This document shows positions 33,001 to 44,514 of a stretch of 64,000 nt of DNA, piece after piece. The stretch is taken from the NCBI GenBank assembly GCA_950097015.1, contig CATNEN010000038.1:17928001-17992000 (forward strand), read 5' to 3'. The DNA comes from Macrostomum hystrix (taxonomy: Eukaryota > Platyhelminthes > Macrostomidae). Below the pieces are notes generated by a model. The model saw nothing but the letters and a program-made list of their open reading frames with translations, was not told the DNA's origin and did not search any database. The translations under genes were made by a program, and so were the position numbers. Positions within the stretch are counted from its first letter, which is position 1. Every line of letters starts with the position of its first letter.

Positions 33001-33995
33001 CCATTGCGAGCAGCAGCTGTTTTAAGCTAGTCGGATCCTGTGGAAGCATTAAATTTTTTTTTGTTTTATTGTTAGTTAAAATTTTCTTTTAATAGAAGGA
33101 ATCCGAAAATACCTCGAAAACCGATTCATCCAAGAACTGCGACAGCCTGTCGAGAATGTCTGCACTGAAGCCGGTGCAACCGTGGGCAAGGCAAGCGCAG
33201 ATGACCTTCCAGAGAATTGGCTTCAGTTTCATTTTCCACTCTTCGTTTTCCAATCTGGAAAGGCAGATGTGCAGATCTTTCACGCGTGCTCATTTTGTAC
33301 TGAGTCATTAGTTACTAGGCTTAGCAGCCAGTTCCCACTCTCTGACTAGTTAGCCATTGCCGCTGTATGGCCAAGCATAGTCCTATCCAATTAGTTAATT
33401 TAGTTAATTAATTAGAGGTTGAGCTAAAGATTTCTAGTAGCTTTTGTCCTTTGGAAACCGTTGGTTCGTATTCCCATTGTTTTTTTCACCGCTCTTCTGG
33501 GCCACCCGCGGAATTTCTGTCAGTGAGTTCATTCCAGCAAATCGGAGAGTTCAAATGAGCCCAGCCAATCGTATCGATGTTGTGACGTCGGCGTCTTCGC
33601 CGGACTTTATCGGAGCGTGCAAAACGAACGAGAAATTCAGGACTCTCTTGGATAATAGATTCCTTCTAGACTCAGGCATAAGAAATGAGACGAGACAAAA
33701 CTTTAAAAAGTACAAAACTTATGATTAAATTATACCAGAACTGAAATTCATCTCACATGGGACCTCGTACGTGATCAATGAACCGATTCACACAGTTGTC
33801 TCCAGGAGAGTTCCTTCTGGGCCACTGTTTGCTCTCAGTCTTGTCGAACAGATCCCCCATGGCTTGCATCAAAGCAATGACATCAGTTGCAGTCATGGCC
33901 TCGTGAGGAAAGTGCTTTCTGCAGTGATCTTGCACAGCATCGTCCGCATTTTCCGCAGTAGTTTGAAAATTTAGACTTCGAAAGTAGGCATCCAT
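27016..33995 (-). CDS. helical-repeat/coiled-coil/Death/TIR-TIR protein, alpha copy 1
   Basis: Fifteen phase-consistent exons: 33995-33757, 33254-33113, 33037-32901, 32823-32649, 32566-32436, 32348-32189, 31591-31295, 31208-31051, 30809-30534, 30130-29950, 29844-29616, 29524-28728, 28650-28377, 28310-28051, 27969-27016; 1,469 residues. Residues 1 to about 895 are helix-rich and solenoid-like; I recognise no family. About 900-974 is a coiled coil (GLEGQVTEQSGKIGGLE). A Death domain follows at about 985-1060 (DTDWRLLAQRLNFTADDI). TIR1 spans 1081-1190 (NVFLSYQWAHQAEVK, CWMDIGQMGGGDKL) and TIR2 1282-1392. Both have NCRRE, whose Glu (1152 and about 1354) aligns with the catalytic Glu of SARM1 and plant TIR NADases. 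The tail is basic. The architecture suggests a cytosolic innate-immune or cell-death sensor, by inference. The start Met is conserved in all four paralogues. The exon 13 acceptor is the least certain junction. Confidence 0.88.
27019..29191. repeat. homogenised effector block (alpha 1)
   Basis: From just after the stop codon to mid-exon 12, this DNA is nearly identical to 34698-36870 of the neighbouring beta gene, including introns 12-14. Similarity ends abruptly after GATGAGCAGTAT in exon 12; upstream exons are related only at protein level. Equivalent blocks lie at about 46248-48262 and 53741-55913. Confidence 0.85.
31690..31925 (+). mobile_element. SINE-B 3' part in intron 6
   Basis: Headless copy beginning at TGCTTGTCGTGCAATTGAAG and ending with CCTCCTCGCTGGCTGCG and CCCTCCTGCAAATGTAACG. 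It lies antisense in an alpha 1 intron and is present at the same place in alpha 2. Confidence 0.7.
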
Positions 33996-34691
33996 TCTGC
34001 TGAAGACGGAGTTTTAAAAACAGTTGTATATATAAGCACCAATATCAGCCCTTTTAAGGCAGTGTACACTCTCCTAGAAGGTTAGCTTTCAAGGGCGTAA
34101 ATTGCACAACAAGCCACTAAGCTTTCTTTTCACATCTGCGCCCCAAATAAATGTGGCGTCGCCGCGGAATCGAGCTCAGGGACATTGGTGTGAGAGACAA
34201 ACGCGTCCTACCACTCAATCCCATTTTACCGGATTTCTAACCGATGACTCTACTGGGCTATGTGTAACTTGTGTGTATTCTAATGTCCACAAGAAAGGAA
34301 AATGACTGACGTAGGCTGTCGGCTTTGTGAGCGTAGAAATCACGGAACTCAAACTCTGGAATCTAAGTAGTTTTAATATATTTGGTACTGCTTGATTAAC
34401 TGTCATTTAGGCGCAGAATGCTCATTCGACTATAAATACTCTTTATAGTGGAATATAAAATCATTAATCAGAAATAAATTAGATGGATTTTGTCTGCGAC
34501 GATCGCAAAACAGTCGTCGCAAGACCATGTGTAAAGCATGTACATTGAAGGAGACAGAGATATCTACGATATAGTACTTTAAATTTTAGTGTGATTGAGA
34601 ATATATGACGAATTTATGTATATCAATTATGTATAGTTTGATTAATTAGAATTTAGTCGATGGTATTACTCCTGAAGTATCAGCATTGAAA
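33996..34691. other. spacer between alpha 1 and beta 1
   Basis: Holds a minus-strand SINE-B at 34055-34225 and, just upstream of the alpha start, TATATATA near 34027-34036 on an AT-rich background. Directly before the ATG the minus strand reads GTCTTCAG, like a splice acceptor. The rest is AT-rich with nothing recognised. Confidence 0.5.
34055..34225 (-). mobile_element. SINE-B copy
   Basis: Minus-strand copy with the head near 34225, the GCGGCGACGCCACATTTATT region and the GTGTACACTGCC segment. The A box is degenerate. It sits between alpha 1 and beta 1; a near-identical copy is at 53098-53268. Confidence 0.7.
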
Positions 34692-37600
34692 TTAAAGCAG
34701 CTCGCACGTCTTCGACCTCCCAGCAGCGCTATGAACCTTCGCCAGCTTCTCTCGCTTCTTTTCGCTCATCGGAGGTCCATGGTTCGAGATGCCACCACCA
34801 TCGTCATCTGCCATTGAGTTTGTTGAGACATTGGTCGCGACTTCTGGCAAAAACTGCGTCAGTCTGGTGTGGATCTCCTGGAACTTCTCTCCTCGCCACG
34901 TCAGCTGATCGTCCGCGTCCTTGTACATCTGGACGTAGATGAGCTGGGTGAGCGGCATCGACATCGGACCCTCTGGAGGCCAGGCCATCTTCTCCAGCAT
35001 CACTGGCACAATCGGCTTGCGGATGGCGTCAGCGAGACTCACCTCGCGCCTGCAGTTGGGCGAGGCGGCGTACTTGGGAGTGACGAAGGCCAGCAGAACA
35101 CTGCAGCCGCGAACGCCGCGGTCGATCTTCTCGTACAGCGAGTCGCCTCCGCCCATCTGGAAGATGTCCATCCAGCAGGTGAATCCCAGACTGCTGAGTC
35201 GCGAGTAGAGCGCCTTCACCTCTGTCTGCTTTGCCCACTGGTACGAGAGAAACACCTGACACGCTGCTTGAGGTGCAGCCGACTGTGCGGAGCTGTCACT
35301 TCCGCCGTCTTTGCCGGCCGACTTGTCGGTTCTGGCATCCCCCTTCCGGTCCGGCAGCACGATGATCTCGTCAGCAATGGGCGGCTGCCACCAGTTTGCG
35401 TACTCAGCAGCCACCGAGTCATAGTCGGGCGCAACGGCCAACCGAATTTGAGCCAGCAGCTCTGAGAACTTGTCCGGCGGCCAGAACACTCCGCCGGCTG
35501 AGCCACCGGCCTTGCCACCACTCCGATCGAACATGCGGATGTACAGGTACTCTGTGAGCAGAGGACCCATGGCTCCCTCAGGAGGCCAGGACACTCGCTC
35601 CAGCTGCACAGGAATCAGGTGCTTGTTCAGCGACACCGACAAGTTCAGCTGCAATCGAGAAATCATGCATTTCAGCCAAATATGATTGCACTTTAGCACC
35701 TTTAGCACTCGTCATGACCGATCACTCACCTCTCGTCTGCAGTTGTCCGACTTTGAGTACTTCTCAGTCACGCACGCGATCACCACTTTTGCGGATCGAA
35801 TTCCAGCATCGATGGCTGAGAACAGCTTGTCTCCGCCTCCCATCTGACCAATGTCCATCCAGCAGCGATATCCGGCCTTCTCAAGGTGCTGCTTGAGCAT
35901 CTTCACCTCCGCCTGATGCGCCCACTGGTAGCTGAGGAAGACGTTGCGAGGAGCCGTGAACTCGACCGGATCGTCCGATGCAGCCGACTCTGCAACCAAA
36001 TGGGACGAATCATTTATTCAGACGACACCGCAACAGCAGCTCACGTGACACTCACCTGCGTTGAGAATGGACGCCTCGACTATGGCTGCTGCGTCGAGCC
36101 GATTCATCTCCTTGAGCTGCTGAAGCACTGCCTTGGACGCCTCTGCTGCTCTGTTGTTTGCGTAGAACTCAGCCAACAGACTCATGCACGGGTCCGGAGT
36201 CGTCGTCCATGCTCGAATGTCATCAGCTGTGAAGTTGAGCCTCTGAGCCAGCAGTCGCCAGTCAGTGTCGGACTCCGGATTCATCAGGCGCGAGACCTCG
36301 CGAGACCACGCGGGAGCCGCACTCAGAGTCTTCAGGATGCAGTTTAGGTGAAGAGCGACTGCACTGGACTCGGAGTATGCTCAAAATGATGCAAATGACA
36401 GCTCACCTTCAGGTCGATCTCCTCCACCTTCTCGCCCAGCACTCCCACAGTCACATTCAGGTCGTCAACACGTCCTTCGGTGACCTCCACGCGTCCACGA
36501 ACTTGACCGAGCTCGTCTCTGGTCTGATCCACGCGACCCGACACGTCGTCCACCTTGTGAGCGGTGTCGCTCAGGCCTCGCTCGAGTCCTCCGATCTTGC
36601 CGCTCTGCTCAGTGACCTGGCCTTCCAGACCGACCAGCGAGCGGTTCGCAATCACATCGAGCAGGTGGTTGCAGGCGTCGAGCAGTGCGGGACTCGACTT
36701 CCACCGCTTGATGTCGGACTCTCGCTCGGCCAGCAGCTGCGGACTGTCAACTCCGACGCGTCGCATCAGCGCGAGGCAGCCGGCGAGCTTGTCCGGAGCC
36801 GAGTCCAACGACAGGTGGTGGTTCACGATGTCACAGATGGCCGTCATTAGATGAGCAGTATCGAATTTGCACTTCTCGATGGTGTCGATTGCGTGAACAA
36901 CAAGATTGATGTTGGATTTTGCGGTGGCTGTTAGAGGGTTCAGGCAGTCATTCATGACATGCTGTTGTGTTGCAGCAAGAGAGGCCAGTGCTGCCATGGA
37001 CGGCACTTGGTGGTCTCCCTGCTTCTGCAGAATCTTCAGCAAGTAGTCTCGAAGGAACTCTGGATGGTGTTTGCTGTTCAATTTGCAAGCATTGTTAATC
37101 AAATATGTAAGCTGACTATCGCTGTTTGGAACACCTTGAAATAAGTCAACCAAGTTCGGAATTTCGGCAGCCAAGTTATCCGGCATTTCTTCTTTTGAGC
37201 TGTTGTACAGATTGTCTGGAAAGATTAGCTCATAGACATGTAGGTTAACACTCGTGATTCATAATAAAATGACGATGTGCAACTTACACAAAAGTCCCGC
37301 TGCTATTCCCGCATACAATTGTGGCTGTTTGTTTTTCGTTTTCTTGAAGGCTTCAATTAGCTGCGGTAGGTGAGGAAGCGAAGGAAACACTGTTTCCGGG
37401 CTGTTTCCAAGGCACAAGCTGAGGCCCATTACGAGGCCCGTAGCGGAATCGGCCTTTGCGCTGCTTTGAAATTTATTGGCTGCCACAATGTACAAAGGAA
37501 GCAGCTCTTTGCTGACGTCAACTAGCTATGAAAAATTGGAAGGACGTGTGGGATTAGCATAAAATAAAGATAGGCATTTTAAGCAACTAATTTCCTACCT

Positions 37601-40600
37601 TTGCGGCCTGCTGGAATCCGGTAGTCAGACTAATTATAACAGAATGTGCAATTTGGCCTTCGATAGACATTGTGTCTTGCCCAGAATCGTCCACGGTTGC
37701 CACTTCACCAGCGAGACAGGCTTCAAGCAGGCTGTATAGTTGTTTCACTTTGCTGCAAATTACTTCCGGTGAGTTGCTTCTGAAAGTCCATTGATTTTTT
37801 GCAGCTGATAGATTACATTTTCCGTTTACTACTTTTAATGAAGCATTGCATGCATTATACGAGTTTCACGGCTAGAGACATGAAAATACTGTCGTCTGAG
37901 ATGCAGCACAATATTTTTTGGACATTGTGCCGCTCTTAGGGTTTCTGTTTTACGAATTTCCGAAAAACGAATGTTAGTGTGCAAGAACTATTACTGAACC
38001 TGACTGAATCTGCGAGGCGACAACACAAAATTGGCTGAGGATCTTCGGGCGGGGTGATAGACCCGGAAGTCCCAAAAGGTTACAGATATCCTGGTTACAG
38101 AAAACGGAGACTCGTTTTTCATCTTCAAATTAGTTCTTAATCAGTAGAAAGACCATCTCAGATGTTTTTATTCAGACTTAATTGGCGATTCGGTTTTATT
38201 GATATTTTAGGAGATGCAGAAACGATAATTATGTGGGTATTTGAAATACCCCCCAAATGTCTTTCTATACTTTTAAAGCCTTTAAAGTTTTCCGTGTTGG
38301 AGCCCCTATCACTTCTAAACTGTACACTGGGTTTGATTATTGAAATGATAGTTATTTCGTACGTTATTAAAATTCTTACACAACGGTGCTGACGAAGTTC
38401 AATGGAATATTTAGATAAACAGAGCCTCGGTGCAAAGTCTCTAGAGTAATGATCGGTTGTTGAACGTATTCTGTCAGTGCGTCGAGAACTGCGGGCAGCT
38501 GGTCGATCATGTCGGACCAGTTGAACATGTCCGCTTGCCAGCCACTGACGAGAATAGTCAAACTGATGCTTTTCACAGCTCGGAGCATGATTCCGAGTAG
38601 CTTGAGCTGCATTGGTTTCTGCCTGAGCATAGTCTTGCCTGGCGATTGGCTGAAATGTTTTTGGTTTGCTAGACGCGAAAATTGGAAGCGAAACAGCTTG
38701 AGAAGATGCATCTTTTGTTTAAATCCAGTAGATTGTACATCCATATACTCACTAAATGCTCATAATCAGCCTGTTAAATAGATCGCTAGAGTTGGCATCA
38801 ATTGAAGGATCCGCAGACAAGCGCTTCGCTTCCTCATCTGCCAGCAGTTTGGCTAGGTAAGTGTCCATGAATAGCAACAGGGCCGGACGGAACGTCTGCA
38901 GTGTGTTGATTCAATCCGTACTTCAGTTGATGCTTTGTGAGCAGATTTTTACGGTAACGTTAGTATAATAATTTCCATTGACAAAAAGAACGACTTTATA
39001 GTGTGTGTTTTGTCAGCACCAATCCACAAGCTGCGGTTCTGGTGAATCCTTCATCTCTCATGCCGTAACAATCAATTATTAAAATGCACTAAAGCCTGAC
39101 AACAAAGTATATTTCAAGTATATTTAAAGGAATCCTGAAACTGAGAAAATTTACCGTGGTCTATCAAATTAGAGCGAATAACGACTGTCACATTTTTTTG
39201 GAAAACACTTATTATGCGAGTATTGCCTTAATCTCACAACTGGGACGTTGATGCGCTAACAGTTTATAGGAGCTCGATTTATATTCAACTGTAGCTAGTA
39301 GGGGGTGAGTAGCAGAGCGGTTAACGTGTTTGTCCTTTCGCACAAGGTCCCTGAGCTCGATTCCGCGGCGAGGTCACATTCATTTGGGGGTGCAGCCGCT
39401 GAGAGAAGTCTAGAGGCTTGTCGTGCAATTGGTGCCATTAAAGGCCAACCCACAAGGTACAGTGAAGTGTACGCTGCCTGACGATGAGAAATTCAAGGCA
39501 GATGTACACACCTGTATGAGTGTCTGCTTGCGCTCAGCTGTCTGAGTGCGTGTGTGTGAGGTACAGCTTTTGGAAAAACATTATCCAATGCCTGAGCTGC
39601 TCAAAATAGCTATTTTTACATATGCGTCTTGCTTTATCATCCAATAATATACACGCGGACTTTCCATCCAATCAACGCGAACTAAGAGCATGCTATTTAA
39701 TCAGACGCTGAGCGCAAGAGTAAAGTGCATCCTTTTTTCCCATCCAGACTAGCTATCAGGCTTCTATGACAACCCTGATATAGCTTTACTCTTCCTGTCT
39801 AACAGGACTGTTGAATTCTAAACTCTGAGAATTTGAGAGAACTCAAATCTGCAGCATTCGAGTAACCGCTCCTACTTGACCGGCAGACCTCCAGGCTCCA
39901 GTCTTCGGAGACTCACTTAAGATAAGTCGGACAATACTCTTGTTGTCTAATTAATATCTTTGCGTGATCCAACATCCATGCGTATTTGACAACATTGCTG
40001 ATTGCGAAATATAACGTCTAAGTTGAAGGGTACAACATCAAGGTAAACAGTCGAACCGGCCTCCTGTCTCCTTACTCAATAATGGGAGAGATAACTAGAC
40101 CCTTAGTCCTAGACCTAGACCTAGACCTAGACCTAGTTCTAGTACTATTTTTAATTATTTCATGTGCCCAGGAGTCAGCGGAATAGCCTCCTCGCTGGCT
40201 GTGGTTCTAGTGTCACCAAATGATGTGCCTTTGTCCGCAGCCCTCCTGCAATTATTTTTAATATATAATATTATTGCTCATAGCTCGTACTTTAGGAGCT
40301 TCTTACTTTTAACTGAGATCGGAAGTTTGAATCCCAGTCGAATGATGACAGCTGCTTTGTCATTTGAATGATGACAATAGGCCCTATCAAATTATATTCC
40401 ACTTTTTAATTAATTGGGCATAATAGGCCCTATCAAATTATATTCCACTTTTTTAACTCAAATGGTCCGGATTCGGTTGATTCAAAAGCTTACCTCCGCG
40501 TCCTTCTGAATCAGCTTCTGATTCTGGCTGTCGAGAAACATCGATCTAAAGTACTGGTCGAACTCCTCAGCAGACACCGACAGCAGGTCCAGGTAGACAG

Positions 40601-43600
40601 GCATGCATTTGCACAGCTCTTGAACGCTGAGCACCAATTTGGGTAAAAATCTGCGGAAAATCTGTTCGCGAATGTCTCTGAGGAATTTCTGACAAGCCGG
40701 CAGCTTTTCGCCATTTTCCTCAATGAACGGCTTCAGCAGAAACTGAATGGTGTCTCGGTTAGTCAAAGCTTCATCGATGCTTGGAATATTCTACGTGGAA
40801 AATGGATTTAATTAACAGGCAATCAGTTTAGTGAGTTTAGTGAGAGGCATTTTTTAATGCTCAATCGAGACAAGGGTTAACTGCGGAGTGGCATCGCGTC
40901 AAACGGTTCAAAAGGGTCCCCGAGCTCGAATCCTGCCTGCCTGACGATTAAGAAATTCAGACAGAATGTATGTCAGACAGACATACCCGTGTGTATGTGT
41001 GATTAAAAGGTCAGTTGATTGCATGGACTTCCTTGCTGCTGTGGGTCAGCTGAGGGGCGAGTGGGTCAGCGGCTAACGTCGCTGCCTCGCACTCCAAATG
41101 ACGCTAGTTCGATTCACCCTTCAAGTCACGATTAATTTCGGTACTTGTTGGGGGGGTTTGGACAGTAGCGACCGGCGGAGGTGCACCATATTTCGTGCAA
41201 TCAAAGCTTGAAATAATAGCTTCGCTCCTACCTTCTGTGTGCCTGTTCTGCGTTGTATGAGTTATGTGCGTTGGCGCTGGGGCGTTAGACCTTGCGGGGG
41301 GTGGCTGGAGGGCGGGTGTACACCGCCGCGCGCTCCCTGGAATTCCGTCAGCGCGATTGGATAAGTGTACACTCATCACCCGGCCCCCCCTGAGGACTGA
41401 TTTCTTATCAGCCTTCCGCCCCGGCCTGGTCTGCTCTGTGCGTGTGGGGCTGGGGTGGGGGACACTGCTGCCTATTCTGGGTGCCTCCTGCCCTCCCCGG
41501 CTGGTCTGTGCTGTTGTGTGTGGTGCCTGCTCAGGGGAGGCGGCGCGATGGGCGCTAAAGCGTCTAGTTCGCCGGTCTGGGGGCGTGCCGCTCCGTCGCT
41601 TGTGCGACAAGTGCCCCGGGCCCCCCCTGCAGATAGATAGATAGAGAGTGGGTCAGCTGTCCCCCGAAATGATGCAATAAAGACCTCAGCCCTGTTCAAA
41701 TCTTAAATTTTTTGCTCGATTAAAAACCAAGGATCGCGTTTATTTTACGCGTCAAATAACGCACCGGAAGGCCCATCTTGGTTCGAATAGCGCATTCGTG
41801 CAGCCGCACAAGCAAGTATTTTCCTCGATCAAGCAGCCGCTCATTGTCAGTATTGCTAGACAAAAGGCGCAGGCAGATTCTATTCGCATCGTTCACTAAA
41901 CCGGTGAAATCCACGGCTTTTAAATCGCTGGAATATGAAAATAACAAGTTTAATCAGTCTGCAGTGTTTGCGGTGTTTGTGGCCGCCAGTCTGTTGTATC
42001 AGGCCGGTTTGGTTGTCTCGGCCTTGGCCTCGCCCTCTCACCCTTCTCCCCCGTCCCTGCTCTGTGTGCCCTGAGCCGCCACCTGATTGGTGGCTGGGCG
42101 CGGGAGTTGTCTGTAAATCCTTACCCCAGCCCTGCGTAGCTTTGCCCGTCCACCCGGCCAGCCCGTACAACCCTACCCCTCCCTGCGCGCTGTTGGCTTG
42201 ACTTTGGTAGTTTTTGCACCGCCTTCCCTGTCTGCCCCCACCCCCAGATAGGTGTCCTATTTTTTCATTGTCTGCCCATGCCGGGGCACCTCTCGTGCGC
42301 TCCTGCAATAGCGTTTGACCTTTACGATTCGAGCCGCAAAGACGGCTGTTACCGCGAGGACTCAATTTATTTCATGAAATCAAATAAATACACCGAACTC
42401 GTCAGAGAAGCCACCTGCGTCATCTTCCGTTCCGACTGGTAAGCGCTGCATTCGTGTTTTTCTTTTCGGAGTGCCAGGTCCGTACTGTACAATCTTACTT
42501 AGCAGTACTGCGTCCTGACGCATAGCTCAGTTTACTTAATGCTACTGTGGGCGGGTATCCCGAACTGACCACAGTCACTACACTTACTAGGAGCTTTAAT
42601 TCAAACTTACTCAACACTTACTCAACTGCCGCCCCAAGCCGGATCAGCATCATGCCCAGAACGTCTGCCGTCTTCTTGGGTAGCGCTTTTCCATGTTGAC
42701 ATTCAACCAGATCGTCGAATGTCCTTATCAGAGATTGCATGAACGATTGGTCACTCGAGTACATCTGAAATGTGTTTAATGGGAAAAGTCGTTTAAAACA
42801 TAGTAAAGTTTTGTGCTCCAGCAATTAGCTAAGCAGCCTACGTGAATGATGGAACTGCTCAGCGGTCGGTCTACGTAGTAAGCGAGCTTTCGAACCAGCG
42901 CTGCCATGACATTCTCTCTGAACTGCGCAGTCGCTTCATTTGTGGCGTCACAGGTAGCCAAATTGCTCAAGTAGAGCGCTTTCACTGAGTCTGGTATGTG
43001 GTCAAAAAATATCTTCTCGCTGAAATTCAATGTTTAAAAATTGCTTTATGTGTTCGCAAGGGACTCTGCATGGCAAATAAAACGTAGGTTAAACGACTGA
43101 ATAAGTTTAGGCTATGCCCAGAAAAGTTGCAGTTAGCTTGGCCTCAGTTTGGGGGTGGGTGGCAGAGTGGTCTAACGCGTTTGCCTCTCGCATCAAGGTC
43201 CCTGAGCTCGATATCGCGGCGAGGCCAAATTTATTTGGGGGGCACAGCCGCGGAGAGAAGGCTTGGGGGCTTGTCGTGCAATTTACGCCCTGAGGGCCAA
43301 CCTCCAAGGCGCAGTGAAGTGTACGCTGCCTGACGATGAGAAAGTCAGGGCAGATGTAAACACCTGTGTGAGCGTATGCCTGCGTACAGTATCTGTGTGC
43401 GTGTGTGCTCAGGAGTCAGCGAAATGGGCAGAATTGCCTCCTCGCTGGCTGCGGGTCTACTGACACTAAATGATGTGCCCGAAGCCCGAAGCCCTCCAGT
43501 AAATGTTACAATTATTGGTCTCAATTCGTTTTAGGTACGATAATAATTTCTGCAAAGAGTGATGCTGATTCCGATTTATAATTCAGAGTTCGAACCTGAA

Positions 43601-44329
43601 ATTAGACAGCTTGAATGTCACAGTCAAGTCGTTAAGCCGAGATACCGCGTAAGCGTGATCTTTCTGATCAGCCGCCTCGGCCGGTGCCTCGATGCGCAAG
43701 TCTTGGACAGCTAGGAGAAGCTTTCTGGCGCACTCGGGGTCCTTTTGTGAGCATGAAAAGTAAACGAAAAATGTACTTTTTATTCAACATGAAATGGATC
43801 AACAATATTTTTTGCCATAAATTGAGGACACACCTACAGAAGGGAAATTAACGTATCTCACCTCATACTTGCCTCGGTCATCTTTTCCAAGCTGTGTCAG
43901 GTCACTTAGCACATCTACTGTGAATCCGTTCAGCTTTGGAGTCAAGGTGCACACGCAGTAGGTGTCCCATAGGATCTGTCGCAGCTCTGTCTGCCACTTC
44001 TCATTCATATGCCTAAATTTGAGTTTTTCAAATTAGGTTGCTTGTCTGCCAAGGTTCAGCTAAAAACTAACTTTTTAGTTTTCTATCTCTTACATGACAT
44101 CTCGAATATGCACTAGGAACCGATTCACAATGTAGTGACCAGGAGAATTTCGTGCCGGCAGGGGCTGGCTGAGGTCCGAGAAGCGCTCTCGAATGGCTAG
44201 GAGCAGTTTGACAATGTCCTCCTGACATAATGACACCGAAGGAAATCTGCTGCCCAGCTCGTCAAGCACTTTGTTGTTCAGTTGGGCATCGCTGGTTAGC
44301 AAATCAAGCGATTTAAAGTAAACATCCAT
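34692..44329 (-). CDS. helical-repeat/coiled-coil/Death/TIR-TIR protein, beta copy 1
   Basis: Fifteen exons in the same phases as alpha: 44329-44094, 44012-43862, 43741-43596, 43019-42842, 42764-42622, 41927-41765, 40790-40494, 38895-38753, 38649-38380, 37752-37599, 37525-37288, 37215-36407, 36329-36056, 35989-35730, 35648-34692; 1,472 residues. Exon 1 resembles alpha (MDVYFKSLDL; ARNSPGHYIVNRFL), but exons 2-11 and the first half of exon 12 are only weakly similar to alpha. Exon 7 is the best conserved (REQIFRRFLPKLVLSVQEL). From KCKFDTAHLMTAICD onward the protein is almost identical to alpha: coiled coil, Death domain, TIR1 and TIR2 with both NCRRE motifs, and the basic SEKKREKLAKVHSA tail. 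Introns 5-7 are long and carry SINEs and GC-rich inserts. The shared exon phases show common ancestry with alpha. Function is inferred as for alpha. Confidence 0.87.
34698..36870. repeat. homogenised effector block (beta 1)
   Basis: Counterpart of 27019-29191. Exons 13-15 and the short introns between them match alpha 1 with only scattered substitutions, while the flanking DNA on both sides does not. Confidence 0.85.
39300..39560 (+). mobile_element. SINE-B in beta 1 intron 7
   Basis: Head GTAGCAGAGCGGTTAACGTG, B box GAGCTCGATTCCGCGG, then GGCTTGTCGTGCAATTGG and GTGTACGCTGCCTGACGATG. It lacks the final third. Confidence 0.75.
40165..40262 (+). mobile_element. SINE-B 3' end fragment
   Basis: CAGGAGTCAGCGGAATAG, CTCCTCGCTGGCTGTGG and CAGCCCTCCTGCAATT match the 3' end of full SINE-B copies. 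A short CTAGAC hexamer repeat lies just to its left (about 40108-40136). Confidence 0.65.
40878..41010 (+). mobile_element. SINE-B relic
   Basis: Diverged copy with GGCATCGCGTCAAACGG, GGTCCCCGAGCTCGAATCC (B box) and a CCTGACGATTAAGAAATTCA segment; the middle of the SINE is missing. Confidence 0.5.
41047..41690 (+). mobile_element. GC-rich tRNA-headed element (SINE-C) in beta 1 intron 6
   Basis: Starts with a tRNA-like head (GGGTCAGCGGCTAACGTCGC; B-box-like TAGTTCGATTCACC) and continues as a roughly 500-bp GC-rich body. It ends in a GATA microsatellite followed by ATGCAATAAAGACCTCAGCC. Base composition contrasts sharply with the AT-rich intron around it. It is unrelated in its body to SINE-A or SINE-B. 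Open frames on both strands show no domain I recognise. Confidence 0.55.
41960..42310. mobile_element. GC-rich insert of unknown class in beta 1 intron 5
   Basis: About 350 bp of GC-rich, low-complexity-like sequence (CGGCCTTGGCCTCGCCCTCT, CACCCGGCCAGCCCG) within an AT-rich intron. It resembles the composition, but not the sequence, of the element at 41047-41690. It may be a retroelement fragment; the class is not determined. Confidence 0.4.
43150..43510 (+). mobile_element. SINE-B, essentially full length
   Basis: The best reference copy: GGTGGCAGAGTGGTCTAACG (A box), AGCTCGATATCGCGGCGAGG (B box region), GGCTTGTCGTGCAATTTACG, GTGTACGCTGCCTGACGATG, CCTCCTCGCTGGCTGCGGG, and an end at CCCTCCAGTAAATGTTACAA. 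Length is about 360 bp. It lies in beta 1 intron 3, antisense to the gene. Confidence 0.85.
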
Positions 44330-44514
44330 GCAAGCTGAAGTAAGAGTACGGGATGGCAGTTTTGGAATTACATTTTTCGATTTTTTGGTGTTTAGTTGCA
44401 TTTTAAACTAGAAACGTAATAGGTAAAAACGTAGTCGGAAAATACCTATGCAGTTGAAGGCATATGAGTAATACTAGACAATACCCAGTCCTGTCCTATA
44501 CATAAGACACACAA

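Noticed and set aside
41264-41644. Plus-strand frames of about 125 codons and the opposing 168-codon frame
   Set aside because: They lie in a GC-rich repeat within an intron, overlap each other and show no domain.
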